DNA from: Anaerococcus urinomassiliensis
Lineage (GTDB): Bacteria > Bacillota > Clostridia > Tissierellales > Peptoniphilaceae
Reading direction: 5' to 3'
Assembly: GCF_900128425.1 (NCBI RefSeq)
Contig: NZ_LT635781.1
Location: 1,109 to 51,328 of the forward strand
DNA: 50,220 bases
Below are positions 33,783 through 42,383 of this stretch, piece by piece. Made by a program: the position numbers and the translations under genes. Every line of letters starts with the position of its first letter. Within the stretch, counting starts at the first letter, position 1. The notes below the pieces were generated by a model. That model saw nothing but the letters and a program-made list of their open reading frames with translations. It was not told the DNA's origin and searched no databases.

Positions 33783-35552
33783 ATGAATATCAAAAAAACT
33801 TTTAGCAAAGCGATGCTAATGGCAATGAGTTTAGTTGCCCTAACAGCTTGTGGAAACAATGATTCTAATACCACAACTGACAACAAGACAGAAACAACTC
33901 AAAGTGCAGAAAACAAAACAGAAGATGCTGACAAAAAAGATGCTAACACAGAAGAAGAAAACACAGACAAACCAGATACATGGATAGCAGATCGTGAAAT
34001 CAGACTTTTAGTATTCGAATCAGCGGGAGATACTGGTGAAGGCACAATGAGCCCAGAAATTGCTCAATATATCAAAGACAAAACAGGTATCACACTAACA
34101 ATCGAATCAGTATCAAATGAAGATTCTTATGAAGCTCTTGCAGCAGGACTTTCATCAGGAGACCTTCCAGATGCAGTTGCTTTTTACCTAGACAACTCAG
34201 GTAGACCAGAATTCCCATTATTATTAAAAGCTAGTAATGAAGGAATGTTTGCTGATATTTCTAAACCTCTTAAAGAAAGTAAGATTTATGGTAAATATTT
34301 TGAAGAAGGCTACCTTCCAACAGATACAAAAGATAATATCATGATGAGAGATGACCAAGATGGTGCAACATACCTAGTTCACATGTCAATTAATAGAAAT
34401 CCTGCAGACCCAGGACGTAAGTTATTTGGAAATATGTTTATCAGACGTGATATTGCTGAAGACCTTGGTGTAAAAACAGATGACATCAAAACAAGTGATC
34501 AACTAGAAGAATTATTAAACAAAATTGCTAAAGGTGGCTATGAAGACAATAATGGCAACCCTGTAACACCACTTGGACCAACATCATGGGGTGGTTCTGA
34601 AAGACCAAGACCATATAGAGATTTAATGTGGCAAGGTGAAGGCGAACAAAAATTTGCCAAAGATGGAGATACAGTTAAACACGAATCTATGACAGATTAC
34701 GGTGAAAAAAGAGTTGCAAAAGTACGTAAATGGTTAGAAGAAGGCCTAATGCACCCAGAATTCTACACAATGGAAGAAACACGTGCTCAAGAAGGTATCC
34801 AAAATAAATCATTTGCAATCGTATCAGACTCACACAACTACAGACCAGAAATCGCCAATGGAGAATGGATGCCACTTGGAGATATCAAAAGAGTAGACGG
34901 ATCAGACAACATGGTTAAACCATATAAATCTGGTTATACAGGTTGGGCAGTACCAGCTACAACAGAAAATCCAGAAGAAGTTGTAAAATTTGCAGACTGG
35001 ATGGCTAGCGAAGAAGGAAAACGACTATACTTCTACGGTCTAGAAGGTAAACACTACGACATGGTAGATGGAAAACCAGTTCCTAAAAAAGAATTAGTTG
35101 AACTTCAAGATGAAAATCCAGACGAAGCTATCAAAGAAGGTTTCAGAGGCGTTAGAGCATTCTGGGGCGAACACTTTGCATACACAGACATGGACAACCT
35201 AGGAGACTTTGGTGAAGAATCTTGGGGAGATAGCGTAAGAGGGGATGAAGCTAGTGGAGCTCAAAAACTTCTTGAAGAATATAACTATGACAAAAAATTC
35301 GAAGACAAAGAAGTAATCGATGGTCTATATCCAAAAGCTTACCTATACGAATTTGAAGGAGAAGATGGAAATCTTACTCAAGCTCTAGAAGATTGGGATG
35401 ATGCAATTCTTAAAGCATATTATGCAAAAAGTGAAGAAGAAGCAAATGCAATCTTAGAACAATCTCGTCAAAGACTTAAAGATGCTGACATCGAAGGTTT
35501 CTGTAAGTTCTTAGAAGATAAAGAAAAAGATGGAGATACAATATTCTATTAA
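33783..35552 (+). CDS. Large extracellular substrate-binding lipoprotein (LplA-like)
   Basis: A signal peptide with lipobox LTAC (start ATG 33783, with AGAGGAG upstream) and an acidic linker to about residue 60 are followed by a binding-protein fold of about 520 residues. Length and layout match the large LplA-type SBPs that serve LplB/LplC permeases for oligosaccharide or related import. The mature protein is anchored outside the membrane. Ligand is unknown. It lies between the two permease genes; a hairpin after its stop probably stabilises its own message, as is common for binding proteins. Confidence 0.88.
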   Translation: MNIKKTFSKAMLMAMSLVALTACGNNDSNTTTDNKTETTQSAENKTEDADKKDANTEEENTDKPDTWIADREIRLLVFESAGDTGEGTMSPEIAQYIKDKTGITLTIESVSNEDSYEALAAGLSSGDLPDAVAFYLDNSGRPEFPLLLKASNEGMFADISKPLKESKIYGKYFEEGYLPTDTKDNIMMRDDQDGATYLVHMSINRNPADPGRKLFGNMFIRRDIAEDLGVKTDDIKTSDQLEELLNKIAKGGYEDNNGNPVTPLGPTSWGGSERPRPYRDLMWQGEGEQKFAKDGDTVKHESMTDYGEKRVAKVRKWLEEGLMHPEFYTMEETRAQEGIQNKSFAIVSDSHNYRPEIANGEWMPLGDIKRVDGSDNMVKPYKSGYTGWAVPATTENPEEVVKFADWMASEEGKRLYFYGLEGKHYDMVDGKPVPKKELVELQDENPDEAIKEGFRGVRAFWGEHFAYTDMDNLGDFGEESWGDSVRGDEASGAQKLLEEYNYDKKFEDKEVIDGLYPKAYLYEFEGEDGNLTQALEDWDDAILKAYYAKSEEEANAILEQSRQRLKDADIEGFCKFLEDKEKDGDTIFY

Positions 35553-35570
35553 TATTTTAAATTAAAAGCC

Positions 35571-35610
35571 TTCTCCGAGAATAAGCTAAAATTTCTCGGA
35601 GAATCTTTTA
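35571..35610 (+). terminator. Intra-operon hairpin after the binding-protein gene
   Basis: TTCTCCGAGA (35571-35580) and TCTCGGAGAA (35594-35603) form a perfect 10-bp stem followed by TCTTTTA. It may be a leaky terminator or an mRNA-stabilising stem that raises binding protein over permease. Confidence 0.65.
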
Positions 35611-35624
35611 TTTTAGGGAGGATT

Positions 35625-36530
35625 ATGGACAGTTCAAAAAAAGCCATCCAAACAAGCAGATGGGCACAAATTATATTTTATATTATTTTGATACTTATGG
35701 CTCTTGCCATTATTTTGCCATTTTTACACATCCTAGCCCTTGCTTTTAACTCAGGTAAAGATGCAGCTAGAGGAGGTATTACCTTTTTTCCTAGAGAATT
35801 TACCTTAGAAAACTTTAGAGAAGTTTTTAAGCAAGATAACCTTATAAATGGATTTTTCATTTCTATATTTAGAACAGTACTTGGTACAGCCCTTGGCGTA
35901 TTTTTGATGTCTATGGCTGCTTGGGCCCTTACAATTCCTGACCTGCCAGGTAGGGGTAAGATTACATTCTTTATATTTTTTACTATGCTATTTGGTGGAG
36001 GAACTATCCCTTACTATTTGGTACTTAGTCAATTAGGTCTTACAAATACCATTTGGGTTTATATTATTCCAAGCCTTTATAGTGTTACAAATATTTTGCT
36101 ACTAAGATCTGCATTTTCTCAAGTGCCAATGAGCCTTGTGGAAGCAGCAAGAATAGATGGGATGAAAGAATTCAGGATTTTTACAGATATGGTTTTACCT
36201 ATGAGTAAGCCAACCCTTGCTACAGTTACACTTTTTACAGCTGTGGGACATTGGAATGACTGGTTTGCTGGAAGTTTCTATGTTAGAAATCAAAAACTAA
36301 AACCACTTGCTACAATACTTCAAGATATGTTAACCCGCCAACAAGGGCTAGCAGATATTTTGGCCAAAAACTCAGGTGCAGCCTACCAACAACTTGATAA
36401 GATTCAGGTAACGGGAGACTCCCTACAAATGGCAACTATCATTGTAGTTATATTACCAATTGTAATTTTATATCCATTTATACAAAAATATTTTGTCCAA
36501 GGTATCACCATAGGATCAGTAAAGGAATAA
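35625..36530 (+). CDS. ABC transporter permease, LplC-like
   Basis: The 301-residue protein has six membrane helices and the EAA loop VEAARIDGMKEFRIFTDMVLPMSKP. It is the second permease of the importer and resembles LplC-type carbohydrate permeases (CUT1 class). GGGAGG precedes the ATG. The metallophosphoesterase gene begins one base after its stop, so the two are tightly coupled. Confidence 0.92.
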   Translation: MDSSKKAIQTSRWAQIIFYIILILMALAIILPFLHILALAFNSGKDAARGGITFFPREFTLENFREVFKQDNLINGFFISIFRTVLGTALGVFLMSMAAWALTIPDLPGRGKITFFIFFTMLFGGGTIPYYLVLSQLGLTNTIWVYIIPSLYSVTNILLLRSAFSQVPMSLVEAARIDGMKEFRIFTDMVLPMSKPTLATVTLFTAVGHWNDWFAGSFYVRNQKLKPLATILQDMLTRQQGLADILAKNSGAAYQQLDKIQVTGDSLQMATIIVVILPIVILYPFIQKYFVQGITIGSVKE

Positions 36531-36531
36531 T

Positions 36532-37410
36532 ATGGAATTTAAAAATAATACATTTAAAATCGTACAATTTACCGACACACACTTTGGAAATCTACCTCAA
36601 CATGAGGATGACATCAGGACTTTTGACTTAATCGATAAAATCCTCACTGATGAAAAACCAGATTTAATTGTTCACACTGGCGATATTATGTGGTCAGATG
36701 GGGTTAAAGATTCTGATAAAGTTTTTCAAATAGTGATGGACTATTTTGATAAATACAACATACCTCTTGCAATAACTTTTGGTAATCATGATAGCGAGGA
36801 AGGTATAAGCCGTAGCGAACTAAGGGATATTTATGAAAAAACCATTAGCAAAAAGCCAGAAAAGAAGGATAGCTTTATTATAGATGATAAGGAAAGTTAT
36901 GTGATTACTTTATCAGACAATGATGAAGATATTGCTTACTTATACTTCATTGATTCAGGAGCTGATGATAAGCTTGGATTTGGAACTTACGAGTGGGTAT
37001 TGCCAGAACAAGTCGAGTGGTTTAGAAAAACATCTGATAAAAATAAGAAAAATGATGGGGTAAAACGTGGCATAATATTCCAACATATTCCAATTCCTGA
37101 ATATTGGCAAAGCAAAGATAATATTTTATACGGAGTTCAAGAAGAAACTAACGAAGAAATTTCAGCACCAAAAATAAATACGGGACTATTTGCGAATATG
37201 GTTTTAAATGGTGAAATATGGGGCATGCTTGTAGGTCATGACCACGAGAATAACTTTGACAGCGAGCTTTTTGGTATTCACTTAGCCTATGGAAATTCAT
37301 CTGGTTACCAAGCCTATGGAGATTTAGCAAAAGGAGCAACAGTGATTGAAATTACAAAAGATCCTTTTGAAATTAAAACTAGAAATATTCAGATAAATGC
37401 AGATAAATAA
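36532..37410 (+). CDS. Metallophosphoesterase (calcineurin-like)
   Basis: The 292-residue enzyme has the calcineurin-like metal-binding motifs in order: FTDTHFG, HTGDIMW, FGNHDSEEG and GHDHENNF with LVGH. No signal peptide is visible, so it acts in the cytosol. The layout resembles Dcr2-type phosphoesterases. Its place inside the importer operon suggests that it hydrolyses a phosphate ester taken up or made from the imported compound, which is an inference. The next gene overlaps its 3' end by 14 bp. Confidence 0.88.
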   Translation: MEFKNNTFKIVQFTDTHFGNLPQHEDDIRTFDLIDKILTDEKPDLIVHTGDIMWSDGVKDSDKVFQIVMDYFDKYNIPLAITFGNHDSEEGISRSELRDIYEKTISKKPEKKDSFIIDDKESYVITLSDNDEDIAYLYFIDSGADDKLGFGTYEWVLPEQVEWFRKTSDKNKKNDGVKRGIIFQHIPIPEYWQSKDNILYGVQEETNEEISAPKINTGLFANMVLNGEIWGMLVGHDHENNFDSELFGIHLAYGNSSGYQAYGDLAKGATVIEITKDPFEIKTRNIQINADK

Positions 37411-38740
37411 TAAACTATTTACAAAAGAGTACCAAAACCTATTTTGGCCACTATTAGTAGAGCAAATATTTTTAACTTTAATTGGGAATTTTAATGTATT
37501 TTTATTCTCCTTATTTAATGACCAAATGGTTGCCGCTATCGGTATATCTGACCAATTATTAAATATATTTGCAATGATTACCAATATCATTGTCCTTGGA
37601 GCAAGCATACTAATCATACAAAATGCAGATAAATCTAGACTTTCCTATGTAAAGTCAATTCTTAAAGAATCTATAATTTTAAATATAATAATTGCAGCTT
37701 TAATTGTTATAAGTGTATTTTTATTTAACAAAAATCTTCTTATGCTCATGCAAACTCCAGAAGAACTTTTGGAACAAACATCTATATACATTAGAATAGT
37801 ATCAGTTTCCATAATATTTTTGGCCATGACATCTTTAATGCTTGGAGCTTTGCGCGCATTTGGATTTGTAAAGATAGCAGTAAAAGTTTCAGTAATAAAC
37901 ACAATATTGGTTATCCTGGGAAACTCATTAATAGTTATTTTTAATTTAGGTGGCATAACATTTATTGCAATTGCAACTCTAGTTTCAAGACTCTTGGCTA
38001 TGCTTTTGACATTTTTCACCTTAAAAAGTAAGATTCCAGATTTGTTTGACTTTAAAAATGGATTTAGAAAAATATCCTTAAAAAAAGAAATTTTAACCCT
38101 TGGAATTCCGTCTGCCATGGAACAAATTTCCTATAATTTTAGCCAAACATTTATAACAGCAATTATAGCATCTTTGGGGACTATAGCAGTAAGTTCCAAG
38201 ATTTATACACAAACCATTACTTCATTTATATTTTCTATTGGAGTTGCGGCAGGTGTTTGTGGAAATCTTGTTATTGGTAATTATTACAGAAATAAAGATT
38301 TTGATATAATAAATAGCTTTGCAGTTACAAATGCAAATAGGATTAGCTTATTAGCCGGTGGAATAAATATAATACTAGCCCTAATTGGTAAGTTTTTGGT
38401 AGGTATATTTACTAAAAATCCAGAAATAACTCAAATAGTAACACAGCTATTATTTTTTCAAATATTACTTGACCCAATGAGAGTTGCAAATGAAATTTTG
38501 GTAAATTCATTAAATGTCTTAAAGGATGTTAAATTCCCAGTTGTTGTAGGAATAGTAACAACATACATTTTAGTAATTCCGCTTTCATATCTTATGGTCA
38601 GTAAACTAGGAATGGGACTTAAGACAGTTTGGATAATATTTATTATCGACGAGACTCTAAGAAGGCTTTTATTTACAATGAGATTAAAATCTGGAAAATG
38701 GAAGAAAATAAATGAGGTGGACAATGGAATCCAAATATAG
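37397..38740 (+). CDS. MATE family transporter within the ABC operon
   Basis: The 447-residue protein has 12 predicted membrane helices and MATE-type features (second-half start TLGIPSAMEQISYNFSQTF; SSKIYTQTIT). It is only distantly similar to the MATE protein at 29943-31292. It overlaps the metallophosphoesterase gene by 14 bp and the DUF624 gene by 17 bp, so it is part of the operon. No strong ribosome site is seen; coupling from the upstream gene is likely. An exporter in an importer operon is unusual and may remove a by-product. Confidence 0.85.
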   Translation: MQINNKLFTKEYQNLFWPLLVEQIFLTLIGNFNVFLFSLFNDQMVAAIGISDQLLNIFAMITNIIVLGASILIIQNADKSRLSYVKSILKESIILNIIIAALIVISVFLFNKNLLMLMQTPEELLEQTSIYIRIVSVSIIFLAMTSLMLGALRAFGFVKIAVKVSVINTILVILGNSLIVIFNLGGITFIAIATLVSRLLAMLLTFFTLKSKIPDLFDFKNGFRKISLKKEILTLGIPSAMEQISYNFSQTFITAIIASLGTIAVSSKIYTQTITSFIFSIGVAAGVCGNLVIGNYYRNKDFDIINSFAVTNANRISLLAGGINIILALIGKFLVGIFTKNPEITQIVTQLLFFQILLDPMRVANEILVNSLNVLKDVKFPVVVGIVTTYILVIPLSYLMVSKLGMGLKTVWIIFIIDETLRRLLFTMRLKSGKWKKINEVDNGIQI

Positions 38741-39368
38741 AAATATAATAAGTAAAATTTTTGAAAAAACATATTATTATTTATCTTACTCACTAATATA
38801 TGTATTTTCGCTTGTAATTGGCCTAGTATTTTTAACATTTGCAGGGGCAAGTGTAATGGTATTTGATCTTCATGAGAAAATAGATCATGAAAGATACAAA
38901 GAAAAAGTGAAAATCTTTAAGTTTTTTAAGGATAATATTATAAGTAATTCATTGAAATACTTAAAAGTGAGCCTCTTATATACAAGCTTAATTTTAATAT
39001 TAGCCGTAGATCTATTCTACTTTTCAACATCCATTAACCCACTATTTACAGCTATGTTTTATATAAACATAATAATGACCTTCATTTTAATAAATTCTAT
39101 GGCCCTAAGCTTTTATCTAATGGAAAAATATCCAGAGATAAAATTTAAAGAAATTGCAAAAAATGCCATATCATTGACAATAGTACACATGGTAGATATC
39201 TTAGTTTTAAATGTATTTCTAATAGTAATAGCCTACCTACTTTCAAGGGTTTCTGGCATTTTACTTATTCTTATATTACCTGGAATTGCAATTAATCTAT
39301 CCTATAAATTTTATGTAAAAATGTTAGATAAAAAATCAATAACTTATTTAATATTTAATTTAAATTAG
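38724..39368 (+). CDS. YesL-like DUF624 membrane protein
   Basis: The 214-residue protein has five predicted membrane helices and the GASVMVFDLHEKIDHERY stretch typical of DUF624 (YesL) proteins. They are regularly found next to LplB/LplC-type importers for plant or host polysaccharide fragments, with unknown function. The ATG at 38724 is preferred over one at 38712 because GAGGTGG precedes it. It overlaps the MATE gene and is last in the operon. Confidence 0.75.
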   Translation: MESKYRNIISKIFEKTYYYLSYSLIYVFSLVIGLVFLTFAGASVMVFDLHEKIDHERYKEKVKIFKFFKDNIISNSLKYLKVSLLYTSLILILAVDLFYFSTSINPLFTAMFYINIIMTFILINSMALSFYLMEKYPEIKFKEIAKNAISLTIVHMVDILVLNVFLIVIAYLLSRVSGILLILILPGIAINLSYKFYVKMLDKKSITYLIFNLN

Positions 39369-39393
39369 TCCTAAAAGTCTCAAATGATTTCAA

Positions 39394-39424
39394 AACCACC
39401 AGCAGTTTTGCTAGTGGTTATTTT
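39394..39424 (+). terminator. Hairpin at the end of the ABC operon
   Basis: AACCAC-C-AGCA pairs with TGCT-A-GTGGTT around GTTT, followed by ATTTTG. It could be the operon terminator, reused as the target or left end of the IS200-type element. Confidence 0.55.
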
Positions 39425-39522
39425 GTCCACTTAAGTGAGTTAATCGAACGAAAGAGAGCGAAACAAAAAACCACCTGCTATGCAGGTGGAGGCATTTAGC
39501 TTTAGCTTCAAGCACCAAGAAA

Positions 39523-39574
39523 ACCTCCTTAAAGTATAATTGTGATAGTCACATGCACAATTAAATAAGGAGGT
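39523..39574 (+). promoter_or_regulatory. Hairpin that sequesters the tnpA ribosome site
   Basis: ACCTCCTT (39523-39530) pairs with AAGGAGGT (39567-39574), with an inner stem AATTGTG/CACAATT. The ribosome site of the transposase is therefore buried. This is the translation-silencing structure known from IS200 elements. Confidence 0.75.
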
Positions 39575-39578
39575 AATC

Positions 39579-40040
39579 GTGGATAAAAATACTTTATCAC
39601 ATACAAGCCGGAGATGCAAATATCATATAGTATTTGCACCAAAATATAGAAGACAAGTAATATATAGGCAATTAAGTAAAGATATAGGAAGCAGACTTCG
39701 AGAATTATGTTCAAGAAAAGGAATAAAAATAATAGAAGCAGAGCTGTGTCCTGATCATGTCCATATGCTGGTGGAAATACCACCCAAATATTCAATATCA
39801 CAAATTATGGGATATTTAAAAGGAAAAAGTTCACTGATAATATTCGATAGACATGCCAACTTAAAATATAAATATGGAAACAGACACTTTTGGTGTAGAG
39901 GATACTATGTGGATACAGTGGGTAGAAATGAAAAGAAAATAAAAGAATAAATACAAAATCAATTAAAAGAAGACTATTACGCAGACCAAATAAGTATAAA
40001 GGAATACTATGACCCGTTTACGGGAGAGAAAGTCGAATAA
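39579..40040 (+). pseudogene. IS200-type Y1 transposase with nonsense mutation
   Basis: The frame encodes a TnpA of 153 codons with the HUH motif CPDHVHMLVE and HTSRRCKYHIVFAPKYRR at the N-terminus. It is cut by TAA at codon 124 (39948-39950) and continues in the same frame as IQNQLKEDYYADQ...GEKVE to 40040. In relatives this codon is the Tyr of KEYIQNQ, the nucleophile that attacks DNA, so TAT changed to TAA. The 123-residue product would lack the nucleophile and the last helix and cannot be active. GTG start at 39579. Confidence 0.9.
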
Positions 40041-40178
40041 AAACAAATAAAAAACTGCTTAAGTAGTAGTTGAGATAGTGGCGCATGTGATGGAATATTC
40101 GACAGCCCCAAAAGGGGCGTGCCGGTATTCGCGCCTTATAGGCGCTGTGCAAACTATCAGCTAAACTGGTAGTTTTGA

Positions 40179-40834
40179 TTATACGATTACATTATAGTTA
40201 AAGTCCCCAATCCCATCAACAGCAAAGTCAGCAATTTCTTTTATTTCATCCCATTCTTTCTCATTCCAAGGGAAATCCTTGATTCCACAAGTTTTAATTC
40301 CAGCTTTTTTGGCTGCCTCTAGGGCGTAGCCTGCATCGTCAAAAAGGATTAGGTTTTTTGTTTGAGTTTTTAATACTTTGGCTGTATTTTCCCAAAATTC
40401 TACTTGGTTTTTTTTAGATTTGTTAAATCTGGTGTGAAAAATTCTTTAAAGCAGTCGTGTATGCCTAGCCTTTTTAGGGCTGCTTTAACAAGAGTTGAGC
40501 TGTTTGATGAAGCTACAGCCATTTCATAGCCCTTGTCATGAAGGGCTTTTATGGTCTCTAACGCACCTTCTTTTGCTGGGATGGAATTTTTGTATCCATC
40601 TTCTAATATGCTATCAAAGTAGGCAGTGACTTCTTCTTCGCTCATGCCTGTTACAAAGTGTTCCCAAATATATTTTACACAATCTTCATAAGATAGGGAC
40701 TCTATTTGAATCCTGTCAGATGCACTCATGGTCTCTAGGCTATGTCCAGATTTTTCTATCAAATCTTTCATACTTTTTAGCCAAAGTCCCATAGAGTCGA
40801 TTAGGGTACCATCACAATCAAATAATAATTTCAT
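40179..40834 (-). pseudogene. HAD-family phosphatase, frameshifted
   Basis: The gene encodes a HAD phosphatase of the beta-phosphoglucomutase/phosphoglycolate type. The N-terminal part (40400-40834) has motif I LFDCDGTLIDSMG and motif II VASSNSS. It stops early after TPDLTNLKKTK. Adding one A to the run of eight A near 40418 restores the frame. The protein would then continue as NQVEFWENTAKVLK, ...LILFDDAGYALEAAKKAGIKTCGI (motif IV) and end at 40179. It is a near-intact gene of about 218 residues with one missing base, which could be a sequencing error. The IS200-type element lies immediately downstream. Confidence 0.8.
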
Positions 40835-40962
40835 ATTTTCTCGCTTTCTTTTGTTTATAAGTCTATCATACCAGATTAAAATAATATTATTTTATAAAAC
40901 GTTTGTATAATGGCTTGTAAGAGTCTTATCTAATCACTATAATGTTAGTAGGAGGGATAGTG

Positions 40963-42381
40963 ATGACAGATTACAGAAAAGAACGCGATTCTATAGGCGA
41001 AATTGAAGTGCCTGTTGATGCCTTGTATGGGGCAAATTCTCTAAGAGCAAGAAATAATTTTAATATTACATCTTTATCAATGGATAGTGAGATGATAAAT
41101 GCAATAGTTGAGGTTAAGAAAGCCTGTGCTATTGAAAATGAGAAGATTGGTCTTTTGACAAGAACTCAACAAAATGCAATTGTCGCAGCTTGTAACCAAA
41201 TTTTGGCAGGCCAACACAGGGACAATTTTATAGTTGATCCAATCCAAGGTGGAGCTGGTACAAGTTTTAATATGAACGCCAATGAAGTAATTGCCAATGT
41301 TGCAAATACTGCTATGGGTGGTGGTTTAGGTACATATGAAAATGTTCACCCAAATGACCATGTAAACTTGGGTCAGTCTACCAATGATGTTATACCAACT
41401 AGTGGTAAGATAGCCCTTATTAGATATTTTAAAGAACTTATCGATGAAACTATATTGTTAATAAGATCTATTGAGAAAAAGGCTGAAGAATTTAAAGACG
41501 TTTACAAGATGGGACGTACTCAGCTTCAAGATGCGATTCCAATAAGTCTTGGCCAAGAATTTAGAGCCTATGCTAGGGTAATCACCCGTGATTTGGAAAG
41601 ATTTGACCTTGCTGTTGATAGCCTAAGCCATGTAAACCTAGGTGGTACAGCTATTGGTACAGGATTAAATGCGGATCCAACTTATGTTGAGGAAATAGTT
41701 GGGGTCTTAAGCGAAGTAACCGATTTGAAGTTAAAGCAAAATGAAGACTTGATAGATGGAACCCAAAACTTGGATGGTTTCTTGTATGTTTCAGGTATTT
41801 TAAAAACCTTCGCAGCTAATTTATCAAAAATATCTAACGACCTAAGACTTATGAGCTCTGGTCCACAAGTAGGCATTGGCGATATAAAATTAAAACCAAC
41901 ACAAGCTGGTTCATCAATCATGCCAGGTAAGGTAAACCCTGTAATCCCAGAGGTTGTAAACCAAGTTGCCTTCAATGTTATAGGCAATGATATGACTGTA
42001 ACTATGGCTGTTGAGGCAGGACAACTTGAACTAAATGCTTTTGAACCAATTATTTTCTACAATCTTTTTGAGTCACTAAAGACACTCAAAAATGCCATCT
42101 ATACACTAAGGGTTAATTGTATAGATTACATCACGGCTGATAGAAGCGAACTATCAGAACAAGTAGAAAAATCAATCGGACTTGTTACAGCCCTTGCTCC
42201 TCATATAGGCTATGCAAAGGCAAGTGATATAGCTCACAAAGCCCTAGAAACTGGCAAATCAATTAGAGAATTGGTTCTTACTGATGAACTACTTAGCAAA
42301 GAAGAACTTGAAAAGATATTAGATTTTAAACAAATGATAAAACCAGGTATCTTGGACGAAGATGCCTTAAAAAAGGAATAA
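40963..42381 (+). CDS. aspA: Aspartate ammonia-lyase
   Basis: The 472-residue protein belongs to the fumarase/aspartase superfamily and is closest in character to AspA. Signatures are MNANEVIAN, HPNDHVNLGQSTNDVIPT, GRTQLQDAIPISLGQEF, GGTAIGTGLN and the GSSIMPGKVNP loop. It converts aspartate to fumarate and ammonia. The ATG at 40963 has AGGAGG eight bases upstream; an earlier ATG at 40942 lacks a site. A TATAAT box lies at 40906-40911. The fumarase gene follows after two bases, forming an aspartate-to-malate operon. Confidence 0.92.
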   Translation: MTDYRKERDSIGEIEVPVDALYGANSLRARNNFNITSLSMDSEMINAIVEVKKACAIENEKIGLLTRTQQNAIVAACNQILAGQHRDNFIVDPIQGGAGTSFNMNANEVIANVANTAMGGGLGTYENVHPNDHVNLGQSTNDVIPTSGKIALIRYFKELIDETILLIRSIEKKAEEFKDVYKMGRTQLQDAIPISLGQEFRAYARVITRDLERFDLAVDSLSHVNLGGTAIGTGLNADPTYVEEIVGVLSEVTDLKLKQNEDLIDGTQNLDGFLYVSGILKTFAANLSKISNDLRLMSSGPQVGIGDIKLKPTQAGSSIMPGKVNPVIPEVVNQVAFNVIGNDMTVTMAVEAGQLELNAFEPIIFYNLFESLKTLKNAIYTLRVNCIDYITADRSELSEQVEKSIGLVTALAPHIGYAKASDIAHKALETGKSIRELVLTDELLSKEELEKILDFKQMIKPGILDEDALKKE

Positions 42382-42383
42382 AA

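Larger units (their letters stand above)
39425..40176 (+). mobile_element. IS200-type element (IS200/IS605 family, tnpA only)
   Basis: The element carries a single Y1 transposase gene and no tnpB. Its left part has a perfect hairpin CCACCTGC/GCAGGTGG (39471-39489). The right part has GCCCC/GGGGC (40105-40118), GCGCC/GGCGC (40131-40145) and a hairpin AAACTA...TAGTTT (40151-40175) at the probable right end. Exact ends cannot be fixed without an empty site, since this family makes no target duplication. The right end abuts the 3' end of the HAD gene. Confidence 0.8.

Noticed and set aside
40915..40943. Promoter TTGTAA-17-TATAAT before aspA
   Set aside because: Transcription would start at the ribosome site itself, so the upstream TATAAT at 40906-40911 is more plausible.
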